DNA from: Flavobacterium sp.
Lineage (GTDB): Bacteria; Bacteroidota; Bacteroidia; Flavobacteriales; Flavobacteriaceae
NCBI GenBank assembly: GCA_024642295.1
Contig: JAHEBK010000008.1
Location: 1 to 16,134, forward strand
Direction: 5' to 3'
DNA: 16,134 nucleotides
Part shown: in pieces, positions 7,453 to 15,000 of the stretch
Position numbering within the stretch: the stretch's first letter is position 1
Layout of the letters: every line of letters starts with the position of its first letter
The notes under the pieces: generated by a model
What the model was told of the DNA's origin: nothing
Seen by the model: only the letters and a program-made list of their open reading frames with translations
Database searches by the model: none
Position numbers and translations under genes: made by a program

Positions 7453-8559
7453 ATGAAAAAACTACCTATTTTCACGCTAGGCGTTGAAGAGGAATATCAG
7501 ATAATAGATCCAGATACAAAAGACCTAAAATCGCATTTATCCAAAATTGTTGATGCCGCTAAAATTTTATTGCACGATCAAGTAAAGTCTGAAATGCATC
7601 AATCAGTAGTTGAAGTTGGAACCAATATTTGTAAAAATATACATGAAGTAGAAAAGGAAATCAAATTTTTACGTTCCAAAATTGTAGATCTTGCTAATGA
7701 TCAAAATTTAATTGTTGGGGCATCTGGGACACATCCTTTTGCGGATTGGCAGGACCAACTTATAACAGATGATCCTCGTTATCACAATATCATCGACGAA
7801 TTACAGGATGCGGCTCGATCTAATTTAATTTTTGGTATGCATTGCCATGTGGGTATTGAAAACAGAGAAATTGGTTTGCAATTAATGAATCAAGTTTGTT
7901 CTTTTTTACCCCATATTTTTGCACTTTCTACTAATTCACCATTTTGGCAAGGTCGAAAAACTGGTTATAAATCATACCGCACTAAAATATTTGACAAATT
8001 TCCAAGAACAGGACTTCCAGAGTATTTTGATTGTTTGAATTCCTATGATGATTTCCTAGATACGTTAGTAAAAACCAACTGTATTGACAATCCAAAGAAA
8101 ATTTGGTGGGATTTACGTTTGCATCCTTTTTATGATACCATTGAATTTCGCATTTGTGATATGAGCTTGACCGTCCAAGAGACAATGTGTATTGTATCTG
8201 TTATACAAGCGGTGGTTGCTAAGTTGTACAAAATGAACCAAAACAATATGAACTTTAATATTTATCGTTTGGCACTCATAAAAGAAAATAAATTCAGAGC
8301 AGCTCGATATGGAATTGATGGTTTAATGGTTGATTTTGGATTACGTAAAGAAGTCGAAATTAAAGTTTTAATTTTAGAATTACTAGATTTTATTGATGAT
8401 GTAGTTGATGAACTAGGTAGTCGAGAACATATTAATTACGTTCATGAAATTTTAAAAAATGGTACAGGTGCAGCTAAACAAATTGCTGTTTGGGAGAATA
8501 CCAAAGACATGAAAGAAGTAGTTAATTTTATCACAACAGAATTTACTAAAGGCTTGTAA
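7453..8559 (+). CDS. YbdK-type carboxylate-amine ligase (GCS2 family)
   Basis: ATP-dependent ligase of the glutamate-cysteine ligase type 2 family, which activates a carboxylate (glutamate-like) as acyl phosphate and joins it to an amine. The 368 residues carry the hallmark GVEEEY at 10-15 (metal/ATP glutamates), MHQSVVEVGT at 48-57, MHCHVGI at 129-135, the STNSPFW-GRKTGYKSYR stretch at 159-176 and WWDLRLHPFYDTIEFRICDMSLT at 218-240. All the family's key acidic and basic residues appear intact, so it should be active. YbdK proteins make gamma-glutamyl amides weakly in vitro, and the natural substrate is generally unknown. It heads a same-strand set with a class I amidotransferase-like and an ATP-grasp protein, which suggests a dedicated pathway rather than glutathione synthesis; no GshB-like enzyme is visible. 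An unusual leader precedes it. Confidence 0.9.
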   Translation: MKKLPIFTLGVEEEYQIIDPDTKDLKSHLSKIVDAAKILLHDQVKSEMHQSVVEVGTNICKNIHEVEKEIKFLRSKIVDLANDQNLIVGASGTHPFADWQDQLITDDPRYHNIIDELQDAARSNLIFGMHCHVGIENREIGLQLMNQVCSFLPHIFALSTNSPFWQGRKTGYKSYRTKIFDKFPRTGLPEYFDCLNSYDDFLDTLVKTNCIDNPKKIWWDLRLHPFYDTIEFRICDMSLTVQETMCIVSVIQAVVAKLYKMNQNNMNFNIYRLALIKENKFRAARYGIDGLMVDFGLRKEVEIKVLILELLDFIDDVVDELGSREHINYVHEILKNGTGAAKQIAVWENTKDMKEVVNFITTEFTKGL

Positions 8560-8580
8560 AAAAATTATAGCTTATATTTG
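8554..8580 (+). promoter_or_regulatory. Candidate internal promoter before the amidotransferase gene
   Basis: TATATTTG at 8573-8580 matches the -7 consensus TAnnTTTG exactly and TTG stands at 8554-8556, a 16-base spacing, slightly shorter than usual. Start of transcription near 8587 would leave about 15 bases to the ATG at 8602. It suggests the last two genes of the cluster can be expressed without the ligase gene. Confidence 0.45.
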
Positions 8581-8601
8581 CATTTCTTTAATTACCACAA
8601 A

Positions 8602-9435
8602 ATGAACAAGAAAAATATAATAAAACTAGCCATTTTGGACATGTACGATGGACAACCTAATCAGGGAATGCGTTGTATTATAGATATTATATCCCGATTT
8701 TCTCCTTTTGTTAGTTTTGATATTTTTGATGTAAGACAAAAGAGCGAATTACCTAAAATAGAAAAATACGATTTATATATTTCAACTGGTGGACCAGGAA
8801 ATCCACTAGAGGGAAATGGAGATTGGGATACTAAATATTACCAATTTATTGATGAATTAACCAAATGGAATATCGAAAATCCTATCAAAAAACACATGCT
8901 TTTTATTTGCCATTCCTTTCAAATGGCTTGTAAACACTTTGGACTAGCCGAAATCACTAAAAGAAAAGATACTTCATTTGGTGTTATGACCATACACAAA
9001 ACCAAAGAAGGAACAACAGATTCTCTTTTTGAAGGTTTAGCAGATCCTTTTTACGCGATTGACTCCAGAGATTATCAAGTAGTACAACCTAAATTAAGTG
9101 TTTTTAAAAAAAAAGGAGCTAAAATTATCTCGTTAGAAAAAATAAGGGATAATGTCCAATATGAAAGAGCAATTATGGCAGTTCGTTTTACTAATTATTT
9201 TATAGGTACACAATTTCATCCTGAAGCTGACCCTATCAGTTTTGTGGCTTCGTTAAGAGATAAGGATACTAAAGAAAAAATCCGAAATCTAAAAGGAAAA
9301 AGAAAGTTTAGAAATATGTTAGAAGACTTGTTAGATGATGATAAAATATACCGAACTAACGAAACACTAATTCCTAATTTTCTTCGTGTAGCCATTAATG
9401 ATTTGATAAAAACTAAAAAAATCATGTCTAATTAA
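8602..9435 (+). CDS. Class I glutamine amidotransferase-like protein
   Basis: A 277-residue protein with the GATase1 fold, in which a Cys-His-Glu triad releases ammonia from glutamine or cleaves gamma-glutamyl bonds. Visible features: a strand at 7-12, ISTGGPGNPLEG at 60-71 (the TGGPG loop of the oxyanion region), FICHSFQMACKHFG at 101-114 with nucleophile Cys103, SRDYQVV at 155-161, and GTQFHPEADP at 202-211 with His206 and Glu208. The usual elbow G-x-C-x-G is F-I-C-H-S here, so both glycines are replaced, which is unusual. A Lys/Arg-rich tail follows residue 220. The frame is open back to a TTG at 8578, but that codon is part of a promoter-like -7 element, so I take the ATG at 8602. The gene is 42 bases after the ligase and 15 before the ATP-grasp gene. 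It could supply ammonia or trim a gamma-glutamyl intermediate. Confidence 0.8.
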   Translation: MNKKNIIKLAILDMYDGQPNQGMRCIIDIISRFSPFVSFDIFDVRQKSELPKIEKYDLYISTGGPGNPLEGNGDWDTKYYQFIDELTKWNIENPIKKHMLFICHSFQMACKHFGLAEITKRKDTSFGVMTIHKTKEGTTDSLFEGLADPFYAIDSRDYQVVQPKLSVFKKKGAKIISLEKIRDNVQYERAIMAVRFTNYFIGTQFHPEADPISFVASLRDKDTKEKIRNLKGKRKFRNMLEDLLDDDKIYRTNETLIPNFLRVAINDLIKTKKIMSN

Positions 9436-9450
9436 CAGCAATTTTTATTT

Positions 9451-10641
9451 ATGATTTCTAAATATAGGGAAGCTTTCAACTTACAATTTTCTGAAGAAAA
9501 ATACCAAGCTTTAAAAGATGATATTACTTCAGATTTTGATTATGAACCTACCTTTAGAATCGGAGAAACTCCTTTTTTTATTTCAAATGATTTAAAAGAA
9601 CAATTAATAGAAGGTTGTAATCAGGTAATAGCTTTAATTCAAGATAAGAACTTTAAAATCTTAACCAATAAATCATTAGAATTAAATACTGATGTTCCAA
9701 ATGAAGATAGCCATACTAATTTTATGGCTATAGATTTTGGAATTTGTGAAGAAGAAGGAAAGGTTATTCCAAAATTAATTGAAGTTCAAGGATTTCCTTC
9801 ATTATTCAATTTTCAGAATAATTTATTTGAGAAATTTAAAAAGCACTATCCTTTTTTAAGCGAACTCTCCCCTTTTGTAAACAACCTTACAAATGATGAA
9901 TACCTTAAAAATCTTGAAGACGTAATTTGTAATGATCATTCTAAAGAAAATGTTGTTCTACTCGAAATAGAACCCGAAAAACAAAACACTAAAATTGATT
10001 TTTATTATTGCAAAAGAGATCTTGGTATTGAAACGGTCTGTGTCACTGATGTTATCAAAAAAGGAAAGCAATTGTTTTATAATAATGAAAAGGGAGAAAC
10101 GATTTTAATAAAACGGATTTACAATAGGGTTATTTTTGACGAATTAAACTTGCGTACCGATTTGAAATTGGATTTTGATTTTACCGATGAACTCGATGTT
10201 GAATGGGCGGGCCATCCTAATTGGTTTTTTAGAATTAGTAAATTTATACTTCCTTTTCTTAAAGGAAAATATTTCATAGAGACAACACTATTAAGTGAAC
10301 TAAAAGAAATCCCTGAAGATTTAGATAATTATGTCCTTAAACCATTATTTTCTTTCTCTGGTTCTGGTGTGGTTTTTCATGTCACAAAAGAAGACATTGA
10401 AGCTATTACTGAAAAAGAGCTTTACATTCTACAAAAAAAAGTCAATTATCTTCCTATTATTCAAGCTATAGAAGGTAAAATAAAAGTTGAAGTTCGAATG
10501 CTGTGTACATGGAAAAAAGAGGACTCCTCACCTACTATATTGTGTAATCTAACCCGACTGAGTCGTGGAGAAATGATAGGCGTAAAATTTAATCAAGACA
10601 AAGACTGGGTAGGCGGAACTATTGGACTATTCGAAAACTAA
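9451..10641 (+). CDS. ATP-grasp ligase-like protein
   Basis: A 396-residue soluble protein whose C-terminal half looks like an ATP-grasp domain, the fold that joins a carboxylate to an amine through an acyl phosphate. YVLKPLFSFSGSGV at 294-307 is the ATP-binding Lys plus glycine loop; ILQKKV (326-331) follows in the position of the adenine-contacting hinge; EVRML (347-351) and NLTRLSRGEMIG (366-377) supply the Mg-binding acidic, Asn and Arg positions, ending in GGTIGLFEN. The N-terminal half, including PKLIEVQGFPSLFNFQ (107-122), is a likely pre-ATP-grasp and substrate-binding part. I do not recognise a named subfamily; it is not a typical GshB, DdlA or PurK. It begins 15 bases after the amidotransferase stop, so translational coupling and a shared pathway with the YbdK ligase are likely. 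Its stop is one base from that of the convergent next gene. Confidence 0.7.
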   Translation: MISKYREAFNLQFSEEKYQALKDDITSDFDYEPTFRIGETPFFISNDLKEQLIEGCNQVIALIQDKNFKILTNKSLELNTDVPNEDSHTNFMAIDFGICEEEGKVIPKLIEVQGFPSLFNFQNNLFEKFKKHYPFLSELSPFVNNLTNDEYLKNLEDVICNDHSKENVVLLEIEPEKQNTKIDFYYCKRDLGIETVCVTDVIKKGKQLFYNNEKGETILIKRIYNRVIFDELNLRTDLKLDFDFTDELDVEWAGHPNWFFRISKFILPFLKGKYFIETTLLSELKEIPEDLDNYVLKPLFSFSGSGVVFHVTKEDIEAITEKELYILQKKVNYLPIIQAIEGKIKVEVRMLCTWKKEDSSPTILCNLTRLSRGEMIGVKFNQDKDWVGGTIGLFEN

Positions 10642-10642
10642 G

Positions 10643-11350
10643 CTATTTTTTCCAAAGTTTCTTGAATAAAACAGGACAGATTTTTTCCATCGTTTTGGGT
10701 TCGTCAACACTCCAAGTAAAATTAATTAAAGGATAGTTTTCATCATTGGTTACAAAAGTATCGTAATCAATGTAAGCGTATATTTCATGATTGGTCTTGC
10801 TTAAAAAAGCATTCATAGCAACAAACCAAAAACCTTCAAACTCATAATTTGTTTGCCCTTCTTTAAGTTGGCTTACCAAACTATCTGGATTAGCAACAGC
10901 ATTATAAAATGTTTCTTTACCTTGTGAAATCAACCAACATCTAAAATAATCAAAGCTACTAGCATCAGTAGTTCCATCATTCATAAGAAAGGCAGCACAC
11001 CATAAATTAGAAGTATAGGTGTCGTATAATAACTTATCTGTTCGTAAGCGAAAACCTATGATTTCTTTTGGAGATAATTTTTCAATTTCATTAGCTAAAA
11101 CAATTTCACGGTCCTCTTGTGGTAAATTGTCCTTCAAGGAATGCGCTATTAATGACCAATACAATTCTTCATCGAGCATCTCGCTAGACTTGGCAAAATG
11201 AATAGAATCGAATACAACTACAGGAAGAACATCAGTAGTAACAGTTTGTTTTTGAGTCTTTTCTTCATTTAGTTTTACAATGCTATTTTGACTAAATACT
11301 CCAAGACCTATGAACAAAAATGAGAATACTATTGTAGTTGTTTTTTTCAT
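10643..11350 (-). CDS. Secreted or lipid-free exported DUF4240 protein
   Basis: A 235-residue protein with a clear signal peptide: MKKTTT, hydrophobic IVFSFLFIGLGVF (7-19), and likely cleavage after Ser20 before Gln. After a Lys/Thr linker the DUF4240 domain runs from about 62 to 162: YWSLIAHSL, LSPKEIIGFRLRTDKLLYDTYTSNLWCAAFLMNDGTTDASSFDYFRCWLISQGKETF in outline, then NPDSL; the family's closing P-LW appears as FKKLW near the end. DUF4240 proteins are mostly small cytoplasmic proteins of unknown function, so export is the odd feature. The gene is convergent with the ATP-grasp gene with one base between stops. The M1 peptidase gene ends upstream on the same strand, 60 bases before its start. 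The 11351-11410 spacer holds only a weak TATATTCG match to the -7 motif. Confidence 0.75.
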   Translation of the reverse strand: MKKTTTIVFSFLFIGLGVFSQNSIVKLNEEKTQKQTVTTDVLPVVVFDSIHFAKSSEMLDEELYWSLIAHSLKDNLPQEDREIVLANEIEKLSPKEIIGFRLRTDKLLYDTYTSNLWCAAFLMNDGTTDASSFDYFRCWLISQGKETFYNAVANPDSLVSQLKEGQTNYEFEGFWFVAMNAFLSKTNHEIYAYIDYDTFVTNDENYPLINFTWSVDEPKTMEKICPVLFKKLWKK

Positions 11351-11410
11351 AAAATAACTCGAATATAAGATTGGTTTATATGTTATATTCTTAGGTAAAA
11401 TTAGTAAATT

Positions 11411-13069
11411 TTAATTTGCAATTTCACTTTCAAGAATATAAAAATTATCATCAATTTTAAACTGCAACTTTTCAATAGTGAAATCCTGACTTTTCCATTT
11501 TTGATTTGGATTAATCCAATAGGCTTCTCCATTTATAAAAACTTTTAAAGGCATACTAAAACCTGACACGCAATTAACCCAACGGTATTTTAGTTTATTT
11601 TTATCTATTTGAAACTCTAAAGTTGGAACTCTTACATCTCTTAAATACTGATTAAAAAAAGATGTTAAATCTATAGCTACTGCTTTACTTAAGTAATCTT
11701 CGATTTGTTTTGTGGTTACTGTTTGATGGTAAAAAGCAGTATTTAATCCTCTCAAAATAGTTCGCCATTTATCATCATTATCTACAATTTGCCGAAGACT
11801 ATGCAACATATTGGCACCTTTGAAATACATATCCGACGAACCTTTGTCATTTACATTATAGTTTGCGATAATTGGCTTATCGTTCGTAATATTGATTCTG
11901 GTTCCTTTTACATAGTCAAATCCAGCTTGTTTGCCATAATAATATTCTACAAAAAGACTTTCAGCATAGCTAGTAAAACTTTCGTGTATCCACATATCAG
12001 CACTATCTTTGTTGGTAATATTATTTCCAAACCACTCATGTCCCGATTCGTGCACGATAATAAAATCAAACTTTAGCCCCCAACCTGTTTTACTCAAATC
12101 AGTTCCTAAATACCCATTTTTAAAACCATTACCATAAGAAATAGCACTTTGATGCTCCATTCCTAAATAAGGAACTTCGACTAATTTATACCCATCTTCA
12201 TAAAAAGGATAGGGTCCAAACCAGTATTCAAAAGCTTTCAACATTCTAGGCACTTCTTTGAATTGTTTTTTAGCTTTTTCTAAGTTGGGTTTTAAAACAT
12301 AATAAGAACAATCTAAATTTCCTTTTTCGCCTTGGTAAGTTTCAGAAAAAGAAACATAATCACCAATAGTGAAATTAACCCCATAATTATTAATTGGATT
12401 CAAAACCTGCCAATTGTAAGTTATCGTACCATCATTTAAAGGTTTTAAAGAAATAAATCTTCCATTTGAAACACCAACTAGCCCAAAAGGCACATTGACA
12501 CTAATATCCATACTTTCGACTTCGTCAGCGAGATGGTCTTTATTTGGCCACCAAACACTAGCTCCTATACCTTGACAAGAAGAAGCGATGAATGATTTTC
12601 CGTTGCTGTCTTTTTTCCAAACAATACCACCATCCCAAGGTGGATTAACAGCAATCTTAGGTTTTCCATTATAGAAAACGGATACTTCTTTCAAACTTCC
12701 TTTTTCTTGTTTGGATTGCAATTCAATAAAAAAGACGTTTCCTTTTCTTTTAAAACTCAATGGCTTCCCATCTTGAATTACCTGTGTAATTCGTAATGGT
12801 TCTTGTAAGTCTATTTGCAATACATTGTATTCATTTACAACTTGATATGTAATTTTATTTGACCCAACAATAGAACTATCTGATGGATTAATTTTGATAT
12901 CTAAATGATACTTAACAACATCCCACCACGCTCGTTCTTTGGTAATACTACCTCTTAAAATATCTTGTTGAGAAAACTGATAATGACTCTTTTTTTTAGC
13001 AACTTGAGCAAAAAGAAGTTTAGCAAACAAAAAAAATACCCAATAAAAAAAAACTAATTTTCTGTTCAT
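11411..13069 (-). CDS. Secreted M1-family zinc metallopeptidase (aminopeptidase)
   Basis: Zinc aminopeptidase exported across the inner membrane; the N-terminus MNRKLVFFYWVFFLFAKLLFA-Q is a signal peptide with cleavage near 21-22. The beta-rich N-terminal domain (about 45-245) precedes the catalytic domain, where GMEHQ (303-307) stands for the GAMEN substrate motif and HESGHEW (340-346) gives His340, Glu341 and His344. Glu363 lies exactly 19 residues after His344, as in HEXXH-x18-E, and Tyr415 in DMYFKG is the transition-state Tyr. All catalytic residues are intact. At 552 residues it lacks the large helical C-terminal domain of PepN and ends with a short beta-like segment, as in the compact M1 peptidases common in Bacteroidetes. 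It lies 59 bases downstream of the esterase gene and is probably part of the same transcript or has its own promoter near a palindrome at 13082-13096. It is likely used for oligopeptide breakdown in the periplasm. Confidence 0.92.
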   Translation of the reverse strand: MNRKLVFFYWVFFLFAKLLFAQVAKKKSHYQFSQQDILRGSITKERAWWDVVKYHLDIKINPSDSSIVGSNKITYQVVNEYNVLQIDLQEPLRITQVIQDGKPLSFKRKGNVFFIELQSKQEKGSLKEVSVFYNGKPKIAVNPPWDGGIVWKKDSNGKSFIASSCQGIGASVWWPNKDHLADEVESMDISVNVPFGLVGVSNGRFISLKPLNDGTITYNWQVLNPINNYGVNFTIGDYVSFSETYQGEKGNLDCSYYVLKPNLEKAKKQFKEVPRMLKAFEYWFGPYPFYEDGYKLVEVPYLGMEHQSAISYGNGFKNGYLGTDLSKTGWGLKFDFIIVHESGHEWFGNNITNKDSADMWIHESFTSYAESLFVEYYYGKQAGFDYVKGTRINITNDKPIIANYNVNDKGSSDMYFKGANMLHSLRQIVDNDDKWRTILRGLNTAFYHQTVTTKQIEDYLSKAVAIDLTSFFNQYLRDVRVPTLEFQIDKNKLKYRWVNCVSGFSMPLKVFINGEAYWINPNQKWKSQDFTIEKLQFKIDDNFYILESEIAN

Positions 13070-13081
13070 AAAATGATACCC

Positions 13082-13096
13082 TTTTGACTGTCAAAA
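13082..13096. repeat. Perfect palindrome upstream of the M1 peptidase gene
   Basis: TTTTGAC-T-GTCAAAA is a perfect 7-bp inverted repeat with a one-base centre. It lies 12 bases before the peptidase ATG and about 33 bases after the esterase stop. No T-run follows it in the direction of transcription, so an operator or mRNA leader hairpin near the ribosome site is more likely than a terminator. Confidence 0.4.
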
Positions 13097-13128
13097 AAAC
13101 TTTTCTTTATTAGCAAGGTCACTAAATA

Positions 13129-14265
13129 TTAATTGTCTTTTTTGTCAAAAAACAACCATTCAATCGCTTTAGGGAATTCATCACTCCAATAAGTTTCATT
13201 GTGTTGCCCTAATTTATTAATACTTAAATTAATTTTCATTTTGTCTTTAACAAATTGACTATTAATAACACGTTCTTTAAAATTTTTGACGTGCTCTAGT
13301 GTATTATTACTTTCTTCACCTCCAGCATATAAATATATTTTAGTGCCATCGGTATTTTCAACTTCTACATCAATTTTCAACTGTGGTACAACCCAAAGTG
13401 AAGGTGAAAAAATCATCAATTTACCAAAAATTTCAGGATTGCGTAACCCACTAAAAATACTAATCAAAGCTCCCATAGAACTTCCTCCAATACCTGTATT
13501 TTTTCTATCTGTTTTTGTTCTGAAATTTTCATCGACATAAGGCTTTAGTGTTTCCTTTAAAAACTTGATGTATTTTTTTCCTTGCCCTTTACCCAAAATC
13601 GTTTTCCCTACGTTATATTCTTTTATTCGATCTTCTTCGGCATGTTCAACAGCTACAATGATAATTTTACCAATTTGATACTCTGACATGACTGCCAATT
13701 TCTTATCAATTTCCCAATTCCCATATTTTGAATTTTCATGAAATAAATTTTGAGCATCTTGCAAATACAGCACAGGATAACGTTCCTCAGTCATATCATA
13801 ATCGTGTGGCAGTAATGCCCATACTTTTCTAGTAGTATTGAGTTGTGGAATTTCAAATTCATCTGAAAGTAAAACTACTTGAGGTAAAAAATTAGGTTTA
13901 AAAGGCAACCAATTTTTTCTCCATTTAGGAACAAATTCATTTTGTATCCCTGCTTTTAAGTTTGTAGAACGATTAGGGGTGATTTCTTCATTCTCACCTA
14001 TTTCAACAGCACTCCAATCTCCTTTTGTGAATTTATATAAAAGTGTTTCGGGCAGTTCAAACCCTTGGGGGAATTCATATTGATATCTATTCTCTGCTAC
14101 TTGTTTCATTTTATAATTAAAATCTTGAGGAAGCCAATTATTAAAATTTCCTGCTAAATAGATTGGTCTAGCATCAATTTCATTAGTAGTCAGAATGATA
14201 TTTAAAGTGGTATAGTGGGTAGTAGTATTTGAATTTATTTCAATTGTGGCATTATCAGAGTCCAT
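13129..14265 (-). CDS. Esterase with N-terminal CBM48-like domain (Fes/esterase D type)
   Basis: A serine hydrolase of the alpha/beta fold, putative-esterase (esterase D / enterochelin esterase-like) group. Residues about 20-105 form an early-set beta domain with IYLAGNFNNWLPQD (35-48) and YKFTKGDWSAVE (77-88), the pattern of CBM48/AMPK-type carbohydrate-binding domains that also caps Fes-like esterases. The hydrolase domain follows: YPVLYLQDAQNLF (163-175), IIIVAVEH (201-208), nucleophile elbow G-S-S-M-G at 261-265 with Ser263, and His355 in LGQHNETYW. There is no signal peptide, so it should be cytoplasmic, unlike its exported peptidase neighbour. Substrate is unknown: a siderophore ester, an acylated sugar or a peptide ester are all possible. 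A hairpin terminator (14332-14363) separates it from hisIE, so it starts a new transcript; the best -7-like match upstream is TATATTTA at 14301-14308 (minus strand), one mismatch. Confidence 0.82.
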   Translation of the reverse strand: MDSDNATIEINSNTTTHYTTLNIILTTNEIDARPIYLAGNFNNWLPQDFNYKMKQVAENRYQYEFPQGFELPETLLYKFTKGDWSAVEIGENEEITPNRSTNLKAGIQNEFVPKWRKNWLPFKPNFLPQVVLLSDEFEIPQLNTTRKVWALLPHDYDMTEERYPVLYLQDAQNLFHENSKYGNWEIDKKLAVMSEYQIGKIIIVAVEHAEEDRIKEYNVGKTILGKGQGKKYIKFLKETLKPYVDENFRTKTDRKNTGIGGSSMGALISIFSGLRNPEIFGKLMIFSPSLWVVPQLKIDVEVENTDGTKIYLYAGGEESNNTLEHVKNFKERVINSQFVKDKMKINLSINKLGQHNETYWSDEFPKAIEWLFFDKKDN

Positions 14266-14331
14266 TATTCGAATTATTTACTTGTAACGTTTAATTATCG
14301 TAAATATAGCTTTTTACACTACAAAAAAAGA

Positions 14332-14363
14332 AACCCAATAGTTAAAATTAAAACTATTGGGTT
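14332..14363 (-). terminator. Rho-independent terminator of the his operon
   Basis: AACCCAATAGTT (14332-14343) and AACTATTGGGTT (14352-14363) form a perfect 12-bp stem with an 8-base loop. On the minus strand it is followed by TTTCTTTTTTTG, a good U-tract, 32 bases after the hisIE stop. The plus side also has a T-run (14368-14375), so it could act in both directions. Confidence 0.88.
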
Positions 14364-14394
14364 AACCTTTTTTTTCTTACAAAAGAAAAAAGTA

Positions 14395-14994
14395 CTACTT
14401 TTGACGGCTTTTTAACACTTTAATCACATCATTTATTTTGAAGCCTTTCGCTTGTAAAAGCATCAAATAGTGGAATAGTAAATCAGCACTTTCGCTCAAA
14501 AATAACTCGTCGTTATTATCTTTAGCTTCGATAACAACTTCAACAGCTTCTTCACCTACTTTTTGAGCTACTTTATTGATTCCTTTAGCAAAAAGAGAAG
14601 CAACATAACTTTTCTCCGAGTCAGCATTTTCGATTCTAGATTGAATGGTCGCTTCTAAATCAGAGATAAAACCATAATTTGGTTCGTTTGGTGTTTGCCA
14701 ACAAGTATCCGCTCCTGTATGACAAGTTGGACCTACAGGTTGTACTTGAATTAATAGCGTGTCCTCATCACAATCATTTTTAACATCAACTAAATTCAAA
14801 AAGTTTCCACTTTCTTCTCCTTTAGTCCATAGTCTTTGCTTAGAACGGCTGAAAAATGTTACTTTACCTGTTTCAATTGTTTTTTGATGCGCCTCGGCAT
14901 TCATATACCCTAGCATCAACACATTTTTGGTTTCGCTATCTTGAATAATGGCAGGAATTAATCCGTGTGCCAATCTTGAAAAATCTATGTCCAT
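14395..14994 (-). CDS. hisIE: Bifunctional phosphoribosyl-AMP cyclohydrolase / phosphoribosyl-ATP pyrophosphatase
   Basis: Catalyses steps 2 and 3 of histidine synthesis: HisE hydrolyses PR-ATP to PR-AMP and HisI opens the adenine ring. The HisI part (1-105) shows LMLGYMNAEA (26-35), FFSRSKQRLWTKGE (47-60), metal ligands DCDED (74-78) and zinc Cys91 and Cys98 in TCHTGADTCW. The HisE part (about 110-199) shows KVGEEAVEVVIEAK (145-158) and ESADLLFHYLML (168-179), the helix-borne Glu/Asp metal residues. Length and fusion order are standard for Bacteroidetes. It is the last gene of the operon, followed by a hairpin terminator; a 44-base spacer with an AAAGT iteration separates it from hisF. Confidence 0.97.
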   Translation of the reverse strand: MDIDFSRLAHGLIPAIIQDSETKNVLMLGYMNAEAHQKTIETGKVTFFSRSKQRLWTKGEESGNFLNLVDVKNDCDEDTLLIQVQPVGPTCHTGADTCWQTPNEPNYGFISDLEATIQSRIENADSEKSYVASLFAKGINKVAQKVGEEAVEVVIEAKDNNDELFLSESADLLFHYLMLLQAKGFKINDVIKVLKSRQK

Positions 14995-15000
14995 ATTTTT

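Noticed and set aside
8578..8601. TTG start for the amidotransferase-like gene
   Set aside because: The TTG is part of a promoter-like TATATTTG element, and an ATG at 8602 directly precedes the first core strand.
7453..10641. Glutathione biosynthesis operon (GshA/GshB)
   Set aside because: The first gene is YbdK-type rather than true GshA, the ATP-grasp protein is not GshB-like, and an amidotransferase has no place in that pathway.
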